This document shows, piece by piece, positions 26,612-38,154 of a DNA stretch of 64,000 nucleotides. Location: contig NZ_AKKA01000078.1 of the NCBI RefSeq assembly GCF_000282035.1, positions 1-64,000 on the forward strand, read 5' to 3'. How positions within the stretch are numbered: position 1 is the stretch's first letter; each line of letters opens with the position of its first letter. This stretch comes from Rhizobium sp. CF122 (lineage in GTDB: Bacteria > Pseudomonadota > Alphaproteobacteria > Rhizobiales > Rhizobiaceae). The notes under the pieces are model-generated. The model searched no databases and was not told the origin of the DNA. It saw nothing but the letters and a program-made list of their open reading frames with translations. The translations under genes were made by a program, and so were the position numbers.

Positions 26612-28243
26612 TCAGGTGATCACGGAGGGAGCATCGCGGCCTGTGCGGCTGCGGATATCCGCAATGGTCTCGGCGGCGGCGATAAGATCGGCGAGCGCCT
26701 GCTGCGTTTCGATGTTGTGGCGGGTGGAATCCGGTTCGTACCGCTCGAGGTAGACGCGCAAGGTGGCGCCCGATGTTCCCGTTCCCGAGAGACGGAAGAC
26801 AACGCGCGAGCCGCCTTCGAAGAGGATACGAATGCCCTGATGCTCGCTGACGGACTTGTCGACCGGGTCGTGATAGGCAAAGTCATCTGCCTTCTCGACT
26901 TTCAGTGGGCCGAAGGCTTGGCCCGGCAGGGAAGCAAGCTGGCTGCGCAGGTTGGCGATCAGGCCGTTTGCTGCGTCGGTATCAACGCCTTCATAGTCGT
27001 GGCGCGAATAGTAGTTGCGGCCATAGGTCTGCCAGTGCTGGGTGACAATGTCCTCGACGCTCTCGCCGCGGACGGCCAGAATGTTCAGCCACAGCAGAAC
27101 CGCCCAGAGGCCGTCCTTCTCGCGCACGTGGTTGGAGCCGGTGCCGGCGCTTTCCTCGCCGCAGATCGTCGCCATCCCGGCATCGAGCAGGTTGCCGAAG
27201 AACTTCCAGCCGGTCGGCGTTTCGTACATGCCGATGCCACGGCGCTCGGCGACGCGATCAGCAGCACCAGACGTCGGCATGGAGCGGGCGATGCCGGCGA
27301 GACCGCCGGAATAGCCGGGCGCCAGATTGGCGTTGGCCGCGAGGATCGCAAGGCTATCGGACGGCGTCACGAAGATGCCGCGGCCGATGATGAGGTTGCG
27401 GTCGCCGTCGCCATCGGATGCTGCGCCGAAATCGGGCGCATCGTCGCCCATCATCTCGTCGTAGAGTTCCTTGCAGTGAACCGGGTTCGGGTCGGGATGG
27501 TGGCCACCGAAATCGGGCAGCGGCATGAAATTGCGAACCGAGCCGGACGGGGCGCCGAGGCGGTTTTCGAAGATTTCCTTCGCATAGGGGCCGGTGACGG
27601 CGCTCATCGCATCGAAAGCGATGCGGAAGCCAAGGCTGATGAGGTTGCGGATCGCGTGGAAGTCAAACAGCTCTTCCATGAGCGCCGTATAGTCTTCGAC
27701 CGAATCGAGCACCGAGAGAATCATGCCACCGGGCAGCTCGTCCTTGCCGATGCGATCGAGGTTCACATCCGCGAAGTCGGCGATCTTGTAGGTGTCGATC
27801 ACCTTGGTGCGCGCATAGATCGCGTCGGTGATCTTCTCCGGCGCCGGACCGCCGTTGCTGATATTGTACTTGATGCCGAAGTCTTCGGTGGGGCCGCCCG
27901 GGTTATGGCTGGCCGACAGAATGATGCCGCCGAAGGCCTTGTACTTGCGGATGATGTGCGAGGCTGCCGGGGTCGACAGGATGCCGCCCTTGCCGACGAT
28001 CACCTTGCCGAAGCCATTGGCGGCGGCCATCTTGATCGCCTTCTGGATGACTTCCCGGTTGTAGTAGCGTCCGTCGCCGCCGATGACAAGGCACTTGCCC
28101 TGGAACCCTTCCAGCGAATCGAAGATCGACTGGATGAAATTCTCGGCATAGTTCGGCTGCTGGAATACCGGGACTTTCTTTCGCAGGCCCGACGTGCCCG
28201 GCTTCTGATCCTGGTAGGGCTTAGTGGATACGGATTTTATCAT
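26612..28243 (-). CDS. pgm: Phosphoglucomutase (alpha-D-glucose phosphate-specific)
   Basis: A 543-aa mutase interconverting glucose-1-phosphate and glucose-6-phosphate, linking glycogen to central metabolism. The phosphoserine loop is ILSASHNPGGPTEDFGIKYN (~residues 110-130), the metal loop is SDGDGDRNLI, and the sugar-binding GEESAGTGSNH is present. It is embedded between glgA and glgX, six bp after glgA. Confidence 0.97.
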   Translation of the reverse strand: MIKSVSTKPYQDQKPGTSGLRKKVPVFQQPNYAENFIQSIFDSLEGFQGKCLVIGGDGRYYNREVIQKAIKMAAANGFGKVIVGKGGILSTPAASHIIRKYKAFGGIILSASHNPGGPTEDFGIKYNISNGGPAPEKITDAIYARTKVIDTYKIADFADVNLDRIGKDELPGGMILSVLDSVEDYTALMEELFDFHAIRNLISLGFRIAFDAMSAVTGPYAKEIFENRLGAPSGSVRNFMPLPDFGGHHPDPNPVHCKELYDEMMGDDAPDFGAASDGDGDRNLIIGRGIFVTPSDSLAILAANANLAPGYSGGLAGIARSMPTSGAADRVAERRGIGMYETPTGWKFFGNLLDAGMATICGEESAGTGSNHVREKDGLWAVLLWLNILAVRGESVEDIVTQHWQTYGRNYYSRHDYEGVDTDAANGLIANLRSQLASLPGQAFGPLKVEKADDFAYHDPVDKSVSEHQGIRILFEGGSRVVFRLSGTGTSGATLRVYLERYEPDSTRHNIETQQALADLIAAAETIADIRSRTGRDAPSVIT

Positions 28244-28249
28244 TTTCTC

Positions 28250-29692
28250 TCACTTGCCTTTGGGGGCGAGGCTTGAATAGAGGGCAGCGTAGCGCTCGGC
28301 GCTCTTTTCCCACGAGACATCCGATTTCATGCCCTGCTTTTGCAATTGGGTCCAGACTTTTTGATCGGCGTAGAGATGTAGCGCGCGGCGGATGGCCTGC
28401 AACAGGCCCGATGCCGTCACAGGCGAGAATTGTATCCCGGTTGCCACTTTCGCCGCAAGAGCGGCATGGTTGGCATCGATGACGGTATCGTTCAACCCGC
28501 CGGTGCGGGCGACGATCGGCACGCAGCCATAGCGCAGACCGTAAAGCTGCGTCAGGCCGCAGGGCTCGAAGCGCGAAGGAATGATAATGGCGTCGCAGCC
28601 AGCCTGCATAAGATGCGACATCGGCTCGTTGTAGCCGATGGAAACGCCGATCCGTCCGGGGTGACGGGCTGCGGCGGCGAGCAGCGAACCTTCCAGCGCC
28701 GCGTCTCCAGAACCCAGAATGGCGAGCTTTCCACCCATGTCGACGATCTGATCGGCTGTGGCGGCGATGACGTCCATGCCCTTTTGCCAGGTGAGGCGGC
28801 TGATGATGCAGAAGATCGGTGCATTGTCGTTGTGCAGTCCGAAGAACTCCGCGACCGAGGTGCGGTTTTCGACGCGGCTTTTCAGTGTGGTGCCGTTGTA
28901 ATGCGTGTGGACAACAGGATCGGTCGACGGATTCCAGACGTCGGTATCGATGCCATTGACGATGCCGTGGAGCGAATCGATTCGGTTTGCGATGACACCC
29001 TGGAGGCCCATGCCGAACTCGGGGGTCAGGATCTCGCCTGCATAAGAAGGGCTGACGGTGGTGATGGCGTGGGCCGTCTGCAGGCCACCCTTTAGGAATC
29101 CGATATTGCCGTAGTATTCGATGCTTTCCGTTGCGAAGGCATGCGGCGGCAGGCGGAGGCCGGGGAAGACATCGGCGCCGAACTGACCCTGGAAGGCGAT
29201 GTTGTGGATTGTCAACACGCTCGGCAATTCCGGCGTCGGGTTGTAGCGCATGTAGACTGAGGTCATCGCCGACTGCCAATCATGCGTATGCACGAGGTCG
29301 GGTCGCCAGCCCGGCATCAATCCCGCAGCAATCTCGGCGCCGGCAAGCGAAAGCGCTGCGAAGCGGCGCCAGTTGTCGGAGTAGTCCCTGCCCGTCGCAT
29401 CGAGATAGGGACCGCCGGCGCGGTCGTAATAGGCGGGCGCATCGAGTACGAGGATATCGATCCCCTCGTGCTCCACTTCCAGGACCGTCGCGGGCTCGCC
29501 GAGCAAATCATCGAACTGAAGCCGGGCGACGGGATTGCGGATCGCCTTCATGACGGCAGGATAGCCGGGCATGAGGGTCTTGGTTTCGACGCCGAAACGC
29601 TTGAGGGCGATCGGCAGGGCGCCCGCCACGTCGGCGAGGCCCCCTGTCTTGATAAGTGGGAAGACTTCGGACGAAACCGAAAGAACTTTCAT
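28250..29692 (-). CDS. glgA: Glycogen synthase (GlgA)
   Basis: A 480-aa GT5 glucosyltransferase that adds ADP-glucose to the growing alpha-1,4 chain. The N-terminal KTGGLADVAGALP loop binds ADP-glucose, and the C-terminal catalytic signature SRFEPCGLTQLYGLRYG is intact. Full length for the bacterial enzyme. It starts 4 bp after glgC. Confidence 0.97.
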   Translation of the reverse strand: MKVLSVSSEVFPLIKTGGLADVAGALPIALKRFGVETKTLMPGYPAVMKAIRNPVARLQFDDLLGEPATVLEVEHEGIDILVLDAPAYYDRAGGPYLDATGRDYSDNWRRFAALSLAGAEIAAGLMPGWRPDLVHTHDWQSAMTSVYMRYNPTPELPSVLTIHNIAFQGQFGADVFPGLRLPPHAFATESIEYYGNIGFLKGGLQTAHAITTVSPSYAGEILTPEFGMGLQGVIANRIDSLHGIVNGIDTDVWNPSTDPVVHTHYNGTTLKSRVENRTSVAEFFGLHNDNAPIFCIISRLTWQKGMDVIAATADQIVDMGGKLAILGSGDAALEGSLLAAAARHPGRIGVSIGYNEPMSHLMQAGCDAIIIPSRFEPCGLTQLYGLRYGCVPIVARTGGLNDTVIDANHAALAAKVATGIQFSPVTASGLLQAIRRALHLYADQKVWTQLQKQGMKSDVSWEKSAERYAALYSSLAPKGK

Positions 29693-29695
29693 TGG

Positions 29696-30958
29696 TCACA
29701 TACCCAGCTTGTCGATCATTGGCTGGGTGATGAGGCAAATTCCGCTTTCGGTTCGCCGGAAGCGCTTAGCATCGAGGTCCGGATCCTCGCCGACGATGAG
29801 GCCCTCCGGAATGACGACGCCGTGGTCGATCACGACATTCCGGAGCTGGGCGTGCCGGCCGATCTTGACGCTCGGGAGAACCACCGCACCTTCGAGCTTG
29901 GAATAGGAGTTGGCGCGCACGCCGGTGAAGAGGAGGCTCTTGTTCAGCGTTGCGCCCGAGATGATGCAGTCGCCGGCCACGACGGACGAGGTCGCCGAGC
30001 CACGGCGGTCCTCGTCGTCATGCACGAATTTTGCCGGCGGCGAGATTTCTGCGTAGGTCCAGATCGGCCAGGACTTGTCGTAGATATCCAGTTCCGGAAC
30101 GATCGCGGTGAGGTCAATGTTGGCCTGCCAATAGGCATCGATCGTCCCAACGTCGCGCCAATAGGGCTCATGCTCGAAATCGGAGCGGACGCAGGATTGC
30201 GCGAAGCGATGGGCCACGGCCTTACCGTTCTTGACGATGTATGGGATGATGTCCTTGCCGAAATCCTTGCTGGAGTTCGGGTCGGCCGCGTCGCGGCGCA
30301 GCGCATCGATCAGGAACTTCGTGTGGAACACGTAGATGCCCATCGAGGCCAGCGCGAATTCCGGATTGTCGGGAATACCCGGCGGGTCGGCAGGCTTTTC
30401 GATGAAGTCGATAATCCTGTCGTTCTGGTCAACATGCATAACGCCGAAGCCGACGGCTTCCATGCGCGGCACTTCCAGGCAACCGATGGTGACATCGGCG
30501 CCGGAATCGACGTGCTGCTGTAGCATCCACTCGTAGTCCATCTTGTAGACGTGGTCGCCAGCGAGGATGACCATGTATTCCGGGCCGTAGGGCTCGATGA
30601 TATCGATGTTCTGGTAGACCGCGTCGGCCGTGCCTTCATACCATTGCGTCTCGGAGACGCGTTGGGAGGCCGGCAGGATGTCGAAGCTTTCGTTTCGCTC
30701 GGGGCGGAAGAAGTTCCAGCCGCGCTGCATATGGCGGATCAGCGAGTGCGCCTTGTACTGGGTGGCGACGCCGATGCGGCGGATGCCCGAGTTCAGGGCG
30801 TTCGACAAGGCGAAATCGATAATGCGCGTCTTGCCGCCGAAATAGACTGCCGGCTTGGCGCGACGATCGGTGAGTTCCTTCAGGCGGCTTCCCCGACCGC
30901 CGGCAAGAACATAGGCCATTGCGTCGCGGGCAAGTGGCTGAACACGTTTTTCTACCAT
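29696..30958 (-). CDS. glgC: Glucose-1-phosphate adenylyltransferase (GlgC)
   Basis: A 420-aa ADP-glucose pyrophosphorylase, the committed and allosterically controlled step of glycogen synthesis. It has the nucleotide motif YVLAGGRGSRLKELTDRRAK, the catalytic region around AGDHVYKMDYEWML, the glucose-1-phosphate site FIEKPADPP and a C-terminal left-handed beta-helix. GGGAGGA lies 6-10 nt upstream of the ATG. Confidence 0.98.
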   Translation of the reverse strand: MVEKRVQPLARDAMAYVLAGGRGSRLKELTDRRAKPAVYFGGKTRIIDFALSNALNSGIRRIGVATQYKAHSLIRHMQRGWNFFRPERNESFDILPASQRVSETQWYEGTADAVYQNIDIIEPYGPEYMVILAGDHVYKMDYEWMLQQHVDSGADVTIGCLEVPRMEAVGFGVMHVDQNDRIIDFIEKPADPPGIPDNPEFALASMGIYVFHTKFLIDALRRDAADPNSSKDFGKDIIPYIVKNGKAVAHRFAQSCVRSDFEHEPYWRDVGTIDAYWQANIDLTAIVPELDIYDKSWPIWTYAEISPPAKFVHDDEDRRGSATSSVVAGDCIISGATLNKSLLFTGVRANSYSKLEGAVVLPSVKIGRHAQLRNVVIDHGVVIPEGLIVGEDPDLDAKRFRRTESGICLITQPMIDKLGM

Positions 30959-30978
30959 TTTTATCCTCCCACCAGTCT

Positions 30979-33182
<2,204 letters not shown>

Positions 33183-33186
<4 letters not shown>

Positions 33187-35645
33187 CCGGCTCTCCAGAT
33201 TTCCTTGGCATATTGGCGTATCGTTCGGTCGGACGAGAACCAGCCCATCCGCGCCGTGTTGCAGATTGCCTTCGAACTCCATGCCGATGGATCGGTCCAG
33301 AGTTGGTCGACGTCGCGCTGGGCCTGGGCATAGGCATCGAAATCGGCAGCAACCATGAACCAGTCATGCGCATAAATGCCCTCGATCAGCGCCGCGTATC
33401 GGTTTCGGTCGTCATGCGAGAAGACGCCCGAACTGATCGCCGACAATGCCTGAGACAGCTCACGCGACGCCTCGATGATGGCGCGGGGATTGTGGCCATC
33501 GGCACGGGCGGCGGCGACTTCGTCGGCACGCAGACCGAAGATGATGATGTTGTCCTCGCCGACGTGATCGCGCATCTCGACATTGGCGCCGTCGAGCGTT
33601 CCGATGGTCAGCGCGCCGTTGAGGGCGAACTTCATGTTGCCGGTGCCGGATGCTTCCATGCCGGCCGTCGAGATCTGCTCGGACAGGTCGGCGGCGGGCA
33701 CCATGACCTCGGCCAGAGAGACGTTGTAGTTCGGTACGAACACGACCTTCAGCAGGCCGCGGACGGCCGGGTCGTTGTTGATCGTGCGGGCGACGTCGTT
33801 GATCAGTTTGATGATCAGCTTGGCGTTATGATAGCTCGGTGCCGCCTTGCCGGCGAAGAGTTTGACGCGCGGGACCCAGTCCAGCTCGGGGTGCGAGCGA
33901 ATCTGATCGTAGAGCGCGACGGCCTCGATGATGTTGAGCAGCTGGCGCTTGTATTCGTGGATGCGCTTGATCTGAATATCGAACATCGCCGACGGATCGA
34001 GCTTGATGCCCATGCGGCTGGCGACAAGATTGGACAAGGCGACTTTGTTGGCACGCTTAACCGCCGCAAACTTTTCCTGGAAGCTTGCATCGTTCGCGAA
34101 CTTGTCGAGGGGCTTCAGCTTTTCGGCATCATCAAGGAAGTCGTCACCGATCGCCTCCCGGATCAGCGAGGTCAGGCCGGGGTTGCACTGCTGCAACCAG
34201 CGGCGCGGCGTAATGCCGTTCGTCTTGTTGTTGATGCGGTCGGGATAGAGCTTGTGCAGGTCGGCAAAGACCGTAACCTTCATCAGGTCGGTGTGCAGCG
34301 CCGAAACGCCGTTGATCGAATGGGCGCCGACGAAGGCGAGATTGCCCATGCGCACGCGGCGCTCGCCGCTTTCCTCGATCAGGGAAATCGAGCGGATCTC
34401 CGTCTCGGAGAAAGTCTTGGTCTTGCGCGCCTCGACCAGCACCTTGGCGTTGATCGCGTAGATGATCTGCATGTGGCGCGGCAGCAGGCGCTCGAAGAGC
34501 GGAATCGGCCAGCTTTCCAGCGCTTCGGGAAGAAGCGTGTGGTTGGTGTAGCCGATCGTGCCGCGGGTAATGTCCCAGGCCTGGTCGAAGTCGAGGCCGT
34601 GAACATCGCACAGCAGGCGCATCAGTTCGGCGACGGAAACGGCCGGATGTGTATCGTTGAGCTGGATCGCCACCTTGTCGGGCAGCGAGGTGAAGTCGTC
34701 ATACTGCTGCAGGTGACGGCGCAAAATGTCCTGCAGCGATGCGGAGGAGAAGAAGAACTCCTGGCGCAGGCGCAGCTCCTGACCGGCCGGCGTCGCATCG
34801 GCCGGATAAAGAACGCGAGTCAGGCTTTCCGCCTTGTTGCTTTCGCGCAGCGCGCCGATGTGATCCCCGGCGTTGAAGGCATCGAGCAGGATCGGGTCGA
34901 TCGGCTGGGCAGACCAGAGGCGCAGCGTGTTGACGCGCTTGCCGCGCCAGCCAACGACAGGCGTGTCGAAGGCCGCGGCAATGACGCGCTCGGCCGGTTT
35001 CCACACATAGCGCGGCTCGCCCTCGGGGTTGCCGACGACATCCACCGTGCCGCCGAAGCCGATTTCGTAAGCGCTTTCGCGACGCTCGAACTCCCAGGGA
35101 TTGCCGTGCGCCAGCCAGCTCTCCGGCAGTTCCACCTGCCAGCCGTCGGCAAGCTGCTGGCGGAAGAGGCCGTGTACGTAGCGGATGCCGTAGCCATAGG
35201 CAGGCACCTCGACGGTCGCCATGCTTTCCATGAAACAGGCGGCCAGACGGCCGAGGCCACCGTTACCGAGGGCTGCATCTGGCTCGAGGCCCGCAATGAC
35301 GGAAACATCGACGCCGAGCGAGGCGAGCGCGTCACGAACCTGTTCCATGAGGCCGAGGTTCGAGATCGCATCGCGCATCAGGCGGCCGATGAGGAATTCG
35401 AGCGAGAGGTAGTAAACGCGCTTGTCGCCGGTCGCATAGACCTTGCGGGTCGATTCCATCCACTTGTCGATGATGCGGTCACGCACGACGAGGATGGTGG
35501 CAGTCAGCCAGTCATGAGGCTTGGCGACCTTCGCATCCTTGCCGATGCGGTAGGTCAGGCGCTCGATGATTTCTTCGGCGAGAATTTCAGGCTTGGAACT
35601 GCGGGGGGCGGGGGAAGGGATGGTCGGCTTCGAAACGGTGTTCAT
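33183..35645 (-). CDS. glgP: Glycogen/starch phosphorylase (GlgP)
   Basis: An 820-aa GT35 phosphorylase, which releases glucose-1-phosphate from chain ends. The PLP lysine lies in EASGTGNMKFALNGALTIG, and the NGITPRRWLQQCNP segment that binds phosphate and substrate is intact. It is the promoter-proximal gene of the operon and couples to glgB through a 4-bp overlap. Confidence 0.97.
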
Positions 35646-35689
35646 CGTCAGTCCTCGCCAATTCTGTTTGGTTTCAGTGCGTTATGTCA

Positions 35690-35827
35690 ATTTCAATCGG
35701 TTTACCGCGCACTAAAGACGCAGTTTATGCATCGTTACAACGCACTTGCAACAAGGGAATTACCCAAACGAAAAAATTGACGAGGCTCGACGCTCCTTTG
35801 CGGAAAGAGCTTGATTTCAATCGGTTT
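35690..35827. repeat. 14-bp direct repeat upstream of the glycogen operon
   Basis: The sequence ATTTCAATCGGTTT occurs exactly twice in the 270-bp region before glgP, at 35690-35703 and 35814-35827 (124 bp apart). Read on the reverse strand it is AAACCGATTGAAAT, with a partial inverted symmetry similar to LacI-type operators. It is a likely regulatory site for the operon, but the regulator is not in the window. Confidence 0.5.
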
Positions 35828-35857
35828 TCCAATTTTGATACGCGCGTTTCGAAACGA

Positions 35858-35887
35858 AAAGCCGCTCCGGTTGGTTCCGGAGCGGCT
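35858..35887 (-). terminator. Terminator of the VWA/TadG-like gene
   Basis: A perfect 10-bp stem (GCCGCTCCGG, extended by A-T pairs) with a 6-nt loop. On the reverse strand it ends in a TTTT tract, about 30 bp past the VWA gene and ahead of the glg promoter region. Confidence 0.85.
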
Positions 35888-35915
35888 TATTTGTTGGGAA
35901 AACTGCGCGAAGAGA

Positions 35916-37097
35916 TCAGTTGATCAAGCGTGTTGTCTGATTGGAGGTCTTTGCGCCGATCTCCTTGAAGGCGGAGAGAAGATCGGACATGCTTTCTGCC
36001 TTGAAGTAGTGATTGTCGTCTGTCGCGCAATACTTCAGCAGCGCCTGGCCATTCTCAGGCGCCATGAAGGCGACCGTGTAGATTTCGATATCCTTGCTCT
36101 TGGCGGTATTGCACGTGTCCTTGGTCAGGGTGTCATACGAACGACCACCCGATGGATCGTTGTTGTTGTCACCGTCCGTCATGAAGACGATATATTTCTT
36201 GGGCGTCTGCTGAGTCTTGGCCTGGTGCAGCGCGGTTTCGTTGTCATTTCCGGCGTTGTTCAGGGCGGTCAAAGACGTGTAGGCCTTGTTCATAGCCCCG
36301 CTGGAATTCGTGCCGTTGGCTGCGACCAGTGCGTTGACGTAGGTGGTTACACCACTGGTTCCCCAGGCGAGCGCGGTTTCCGCATAGGTTTTGATGTCAT
36401 AGGCGACGGCACCCGTGCGGGAGTAGATGTGGGTCGGGTCCGCCTTGTCCAGTTCTGCCGTCAGATTGCCGACCGCAAGCTTCAATGCTTCAATTTTAGT
36501 GTAATAGCCTGTGCAGGTCTTATTGTTGTTCCTGCCGCAGGTATAGCTGTAGGTGGTCGTCGTCGGCTCGCCCATCGACCCCGATTTATCGAGTGCGAGA
36601 AAGATCGAGACGGAACCCTGCTTTTCGGAGTAACCGCTCGCCGTTTCGCTTGCCGCGCCGATATTGGTGGTCTTGAAGCCGATGACCTGTGCCAGGCCGC
36701 TCAGATCCATGCTGTAGGAAGATGAGACGCTCACGCTGTAGCTTGCGCCACCGCTGGAGGTCGTCTTGGTCGCCGTGGCAGTGGTGGCATTCCTCAGTGC
36801 GGTCGTGTCGCCAATGAAGTTTGCCATCTGACCGGCAACGAAATCCTTCGCGAAGGCCGAGGCGGTCGTTGTGTCGATCTTTCCGTCAGCAAGGGCGGAG
36901 GCGGTGGCAAGCGCCGCAGCGTCGGAGGCTTCCTGCAGCTGATGCTTCGCCATTGCAGCGTTGGTGATGTCAACGGCGAGCGCGCCCGCGCCTATTGTGA
37001 CCGGCAGCAGAACTGCGCTTATGATCCCGAAATTGCCATACCGGTCGTTCCGCAGCCGAGACAGGCTCGACTTCAGCGCTTGAAAGGTGCTCATCAT
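35916..37097 (-). CDS. TadG-like pilus-associated protein with VWA domain
   Basis: A 393-aa protein. A TadE/G-type N-terminus (NFGIISAVLLPVTIGAGALAVDITNA, one transmembrane segment at ~24-45) precedes a von Willebrand A domain with the MIDAS motif DKSGSM near residue 170 and FMTDGDNNNDPSGG. The rest of the domain and the N-terminal linker are rich in Ser, Thr and Ala. It would be exported and act on the cell surface, as with TadG in tad pili, but no tad genes are present, so it is an orphan copy. The ATG at 37097 is preferred; a GTG at 37103 and an ATG at 37094 also fit. Confidence 0.83.
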   Translation of the reverse strand: MMSTFQALKSSLSRLRNDRYGNFGIISAVLLPVTIGAGALAVDITNAAMAKHQLQEASDAAALATASALADGKIDTTTASAFAKDFVAGQMANFIGDTTALRNATTATATKTTSSGGASYSVSVSSSYSMDLSGLAQVIGFKTTNIGAASETASGYSEKQGSVSIFLALDKSGSMGEPTTTTYSYTCGRNNNKTCTGYYTKIEALKLAVGNLTAELDKADPTHIYSRTGAVAYDIKTYAETALAWGTSGVTTYVNALVAANGTNSSGAMNKAYTSLTALNNAGNDNETALHQAKTQQTPKKYIVFMTDGDNNNDPSGGRSYDTLTKDTCNTAKSKDIEIYTVAFMAPENGQALLKYCATDDNHYFKAESMSDLLSAFKEIGAKTSNQTTRLIN

Positions 37098-37266
37098 GTT
37101 CACCTGAGTTAGTGCCCCAATATGCTTAACTCATGCGCCTCAATTCTTGAGTTCACCTTTATCAGGTCGTTAAGATTCTAACGGAATGTCACTTTCTTGT
37201 GCGCAGCCTCGGTGAAAACGCCTTCCCTGAGGGATGTGCAGCGCCAATACAGCTATCGGATGTCAA

Positions 37267-38154
37267 TCAACTGAGCGGGATCACATCTACTGCCTGGACG
37301 GCGCGTTGGCCGCCGTAGCTCTTCAGGACGCCGATGACAGGCGCGACGTCGGCGTAGTCGCGGCCATAGGCGACGACGATGTGGTCGGTGCCGGCTGGGA
37401 TGTTGTTCGTCGGGTCGAGCTCGATCCAACCGATCGTTTCGCCGCACCAGACCCTGACCCAGGCGTGCATGGCGTCGGCGCCCTCCAGCCGCTCCTTGCC
37501 GGGCGGCGGAATGGTGCGTAGGAAGCCCGAGACATAGCCAGCCGGGATGCCGAGGCTGCGGAGCGCAAGGATCATCACATGGACGAAGTCCTGGCAGACG
37601 CCGCTCTTCAACTGGAAGGCCTCGAGCGGGGTCGTATCGACGGTCGTGGCTTCGGCGTCGTAGGTGAAATCCTGATGAATTTTGGCGCAAAGTGCCGTGG
37701 CGATCTGCAGCACCGTCAGTGACGGTTCGGCGCAGGCCTTCGCATATTCCGAGATCGCGCGCGTTTCCGGCAGGCGGGGACTGTTGCCGAGAAAGTGGTG
37801 CGGGGAATCGGGCTTCAGCGACCAGACGCCCGCGACTTCATCCGGCAGCTTCGCAAGCACCGGCGAAAAATCTACCGAGATCGAATGGCTCTCCACCTGG
37901 ACGCGGGCCTGCATCCGAATGTCCAGCTTCTCGTGCGGCGCGCGCAGCATGAAGGAGGTTGCCGGGTGCTCGAAGAAATCGACGAAGTGCGCCTGCTCGT
38001 CCGGCGTTGGCGAGACCTTGATCGAGCCGGCAATCAGCCGCTGACGGTTTGGCAGCGACAACGGCATCAGCCGCATGATGTGGCGCGCGCCGGAAGCCGG
38101 CGTGTCGTAGATGTAGCCCATGTGCAGGGAGAGGTCGTAGAGCACGCGCGTCAC
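37267..38154 (-). CDS. Small transglutaminase-like protein
   Basis: A 295-aa transglutaminase-fold protein with an N-terminal beta domain (~1-150) and a C-terminal papain-like core. The catalytic triad is visible: Cys in KSGVCQDFVHVMILALRSLG, His in ADAMHAWVRVW and Asp in WIELDPTNN. It begins with a GTG overlapping the previous stop codon (GTGA), so it is coupled to the ATP-grasp gene. The members of this family could cross-link, ligate or hydrolyse peptides; nothing in the sequence says which. Confidence 0.87.
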   Translation of the reverse strand: MTRVLYDLSLHMGYIYDTPASGARHIMRLMPLSLPNRQRLIAGSIKVSPTPDEQAHFVDFFEHPATSFMLRAPHEKLDIRMQARVQVESHSISVDFSPVLAKLPDEVAGVWSLKPDSPHHFLGNSPRLPETRAISEYAKACAEPSLTVLQIATALCAKIHQDFTYDAEATTVDTTPLEAFQLKSGVCQDFVHVMILALRSLGIPAGYVSGFLRTIPPPGKERLEGADAMHAWVRVWCGETIGWIELDPTNNIPAGTDHIVVAYGRDYADVAPVIGVLKSYGGQRAVQAVDVIPLS

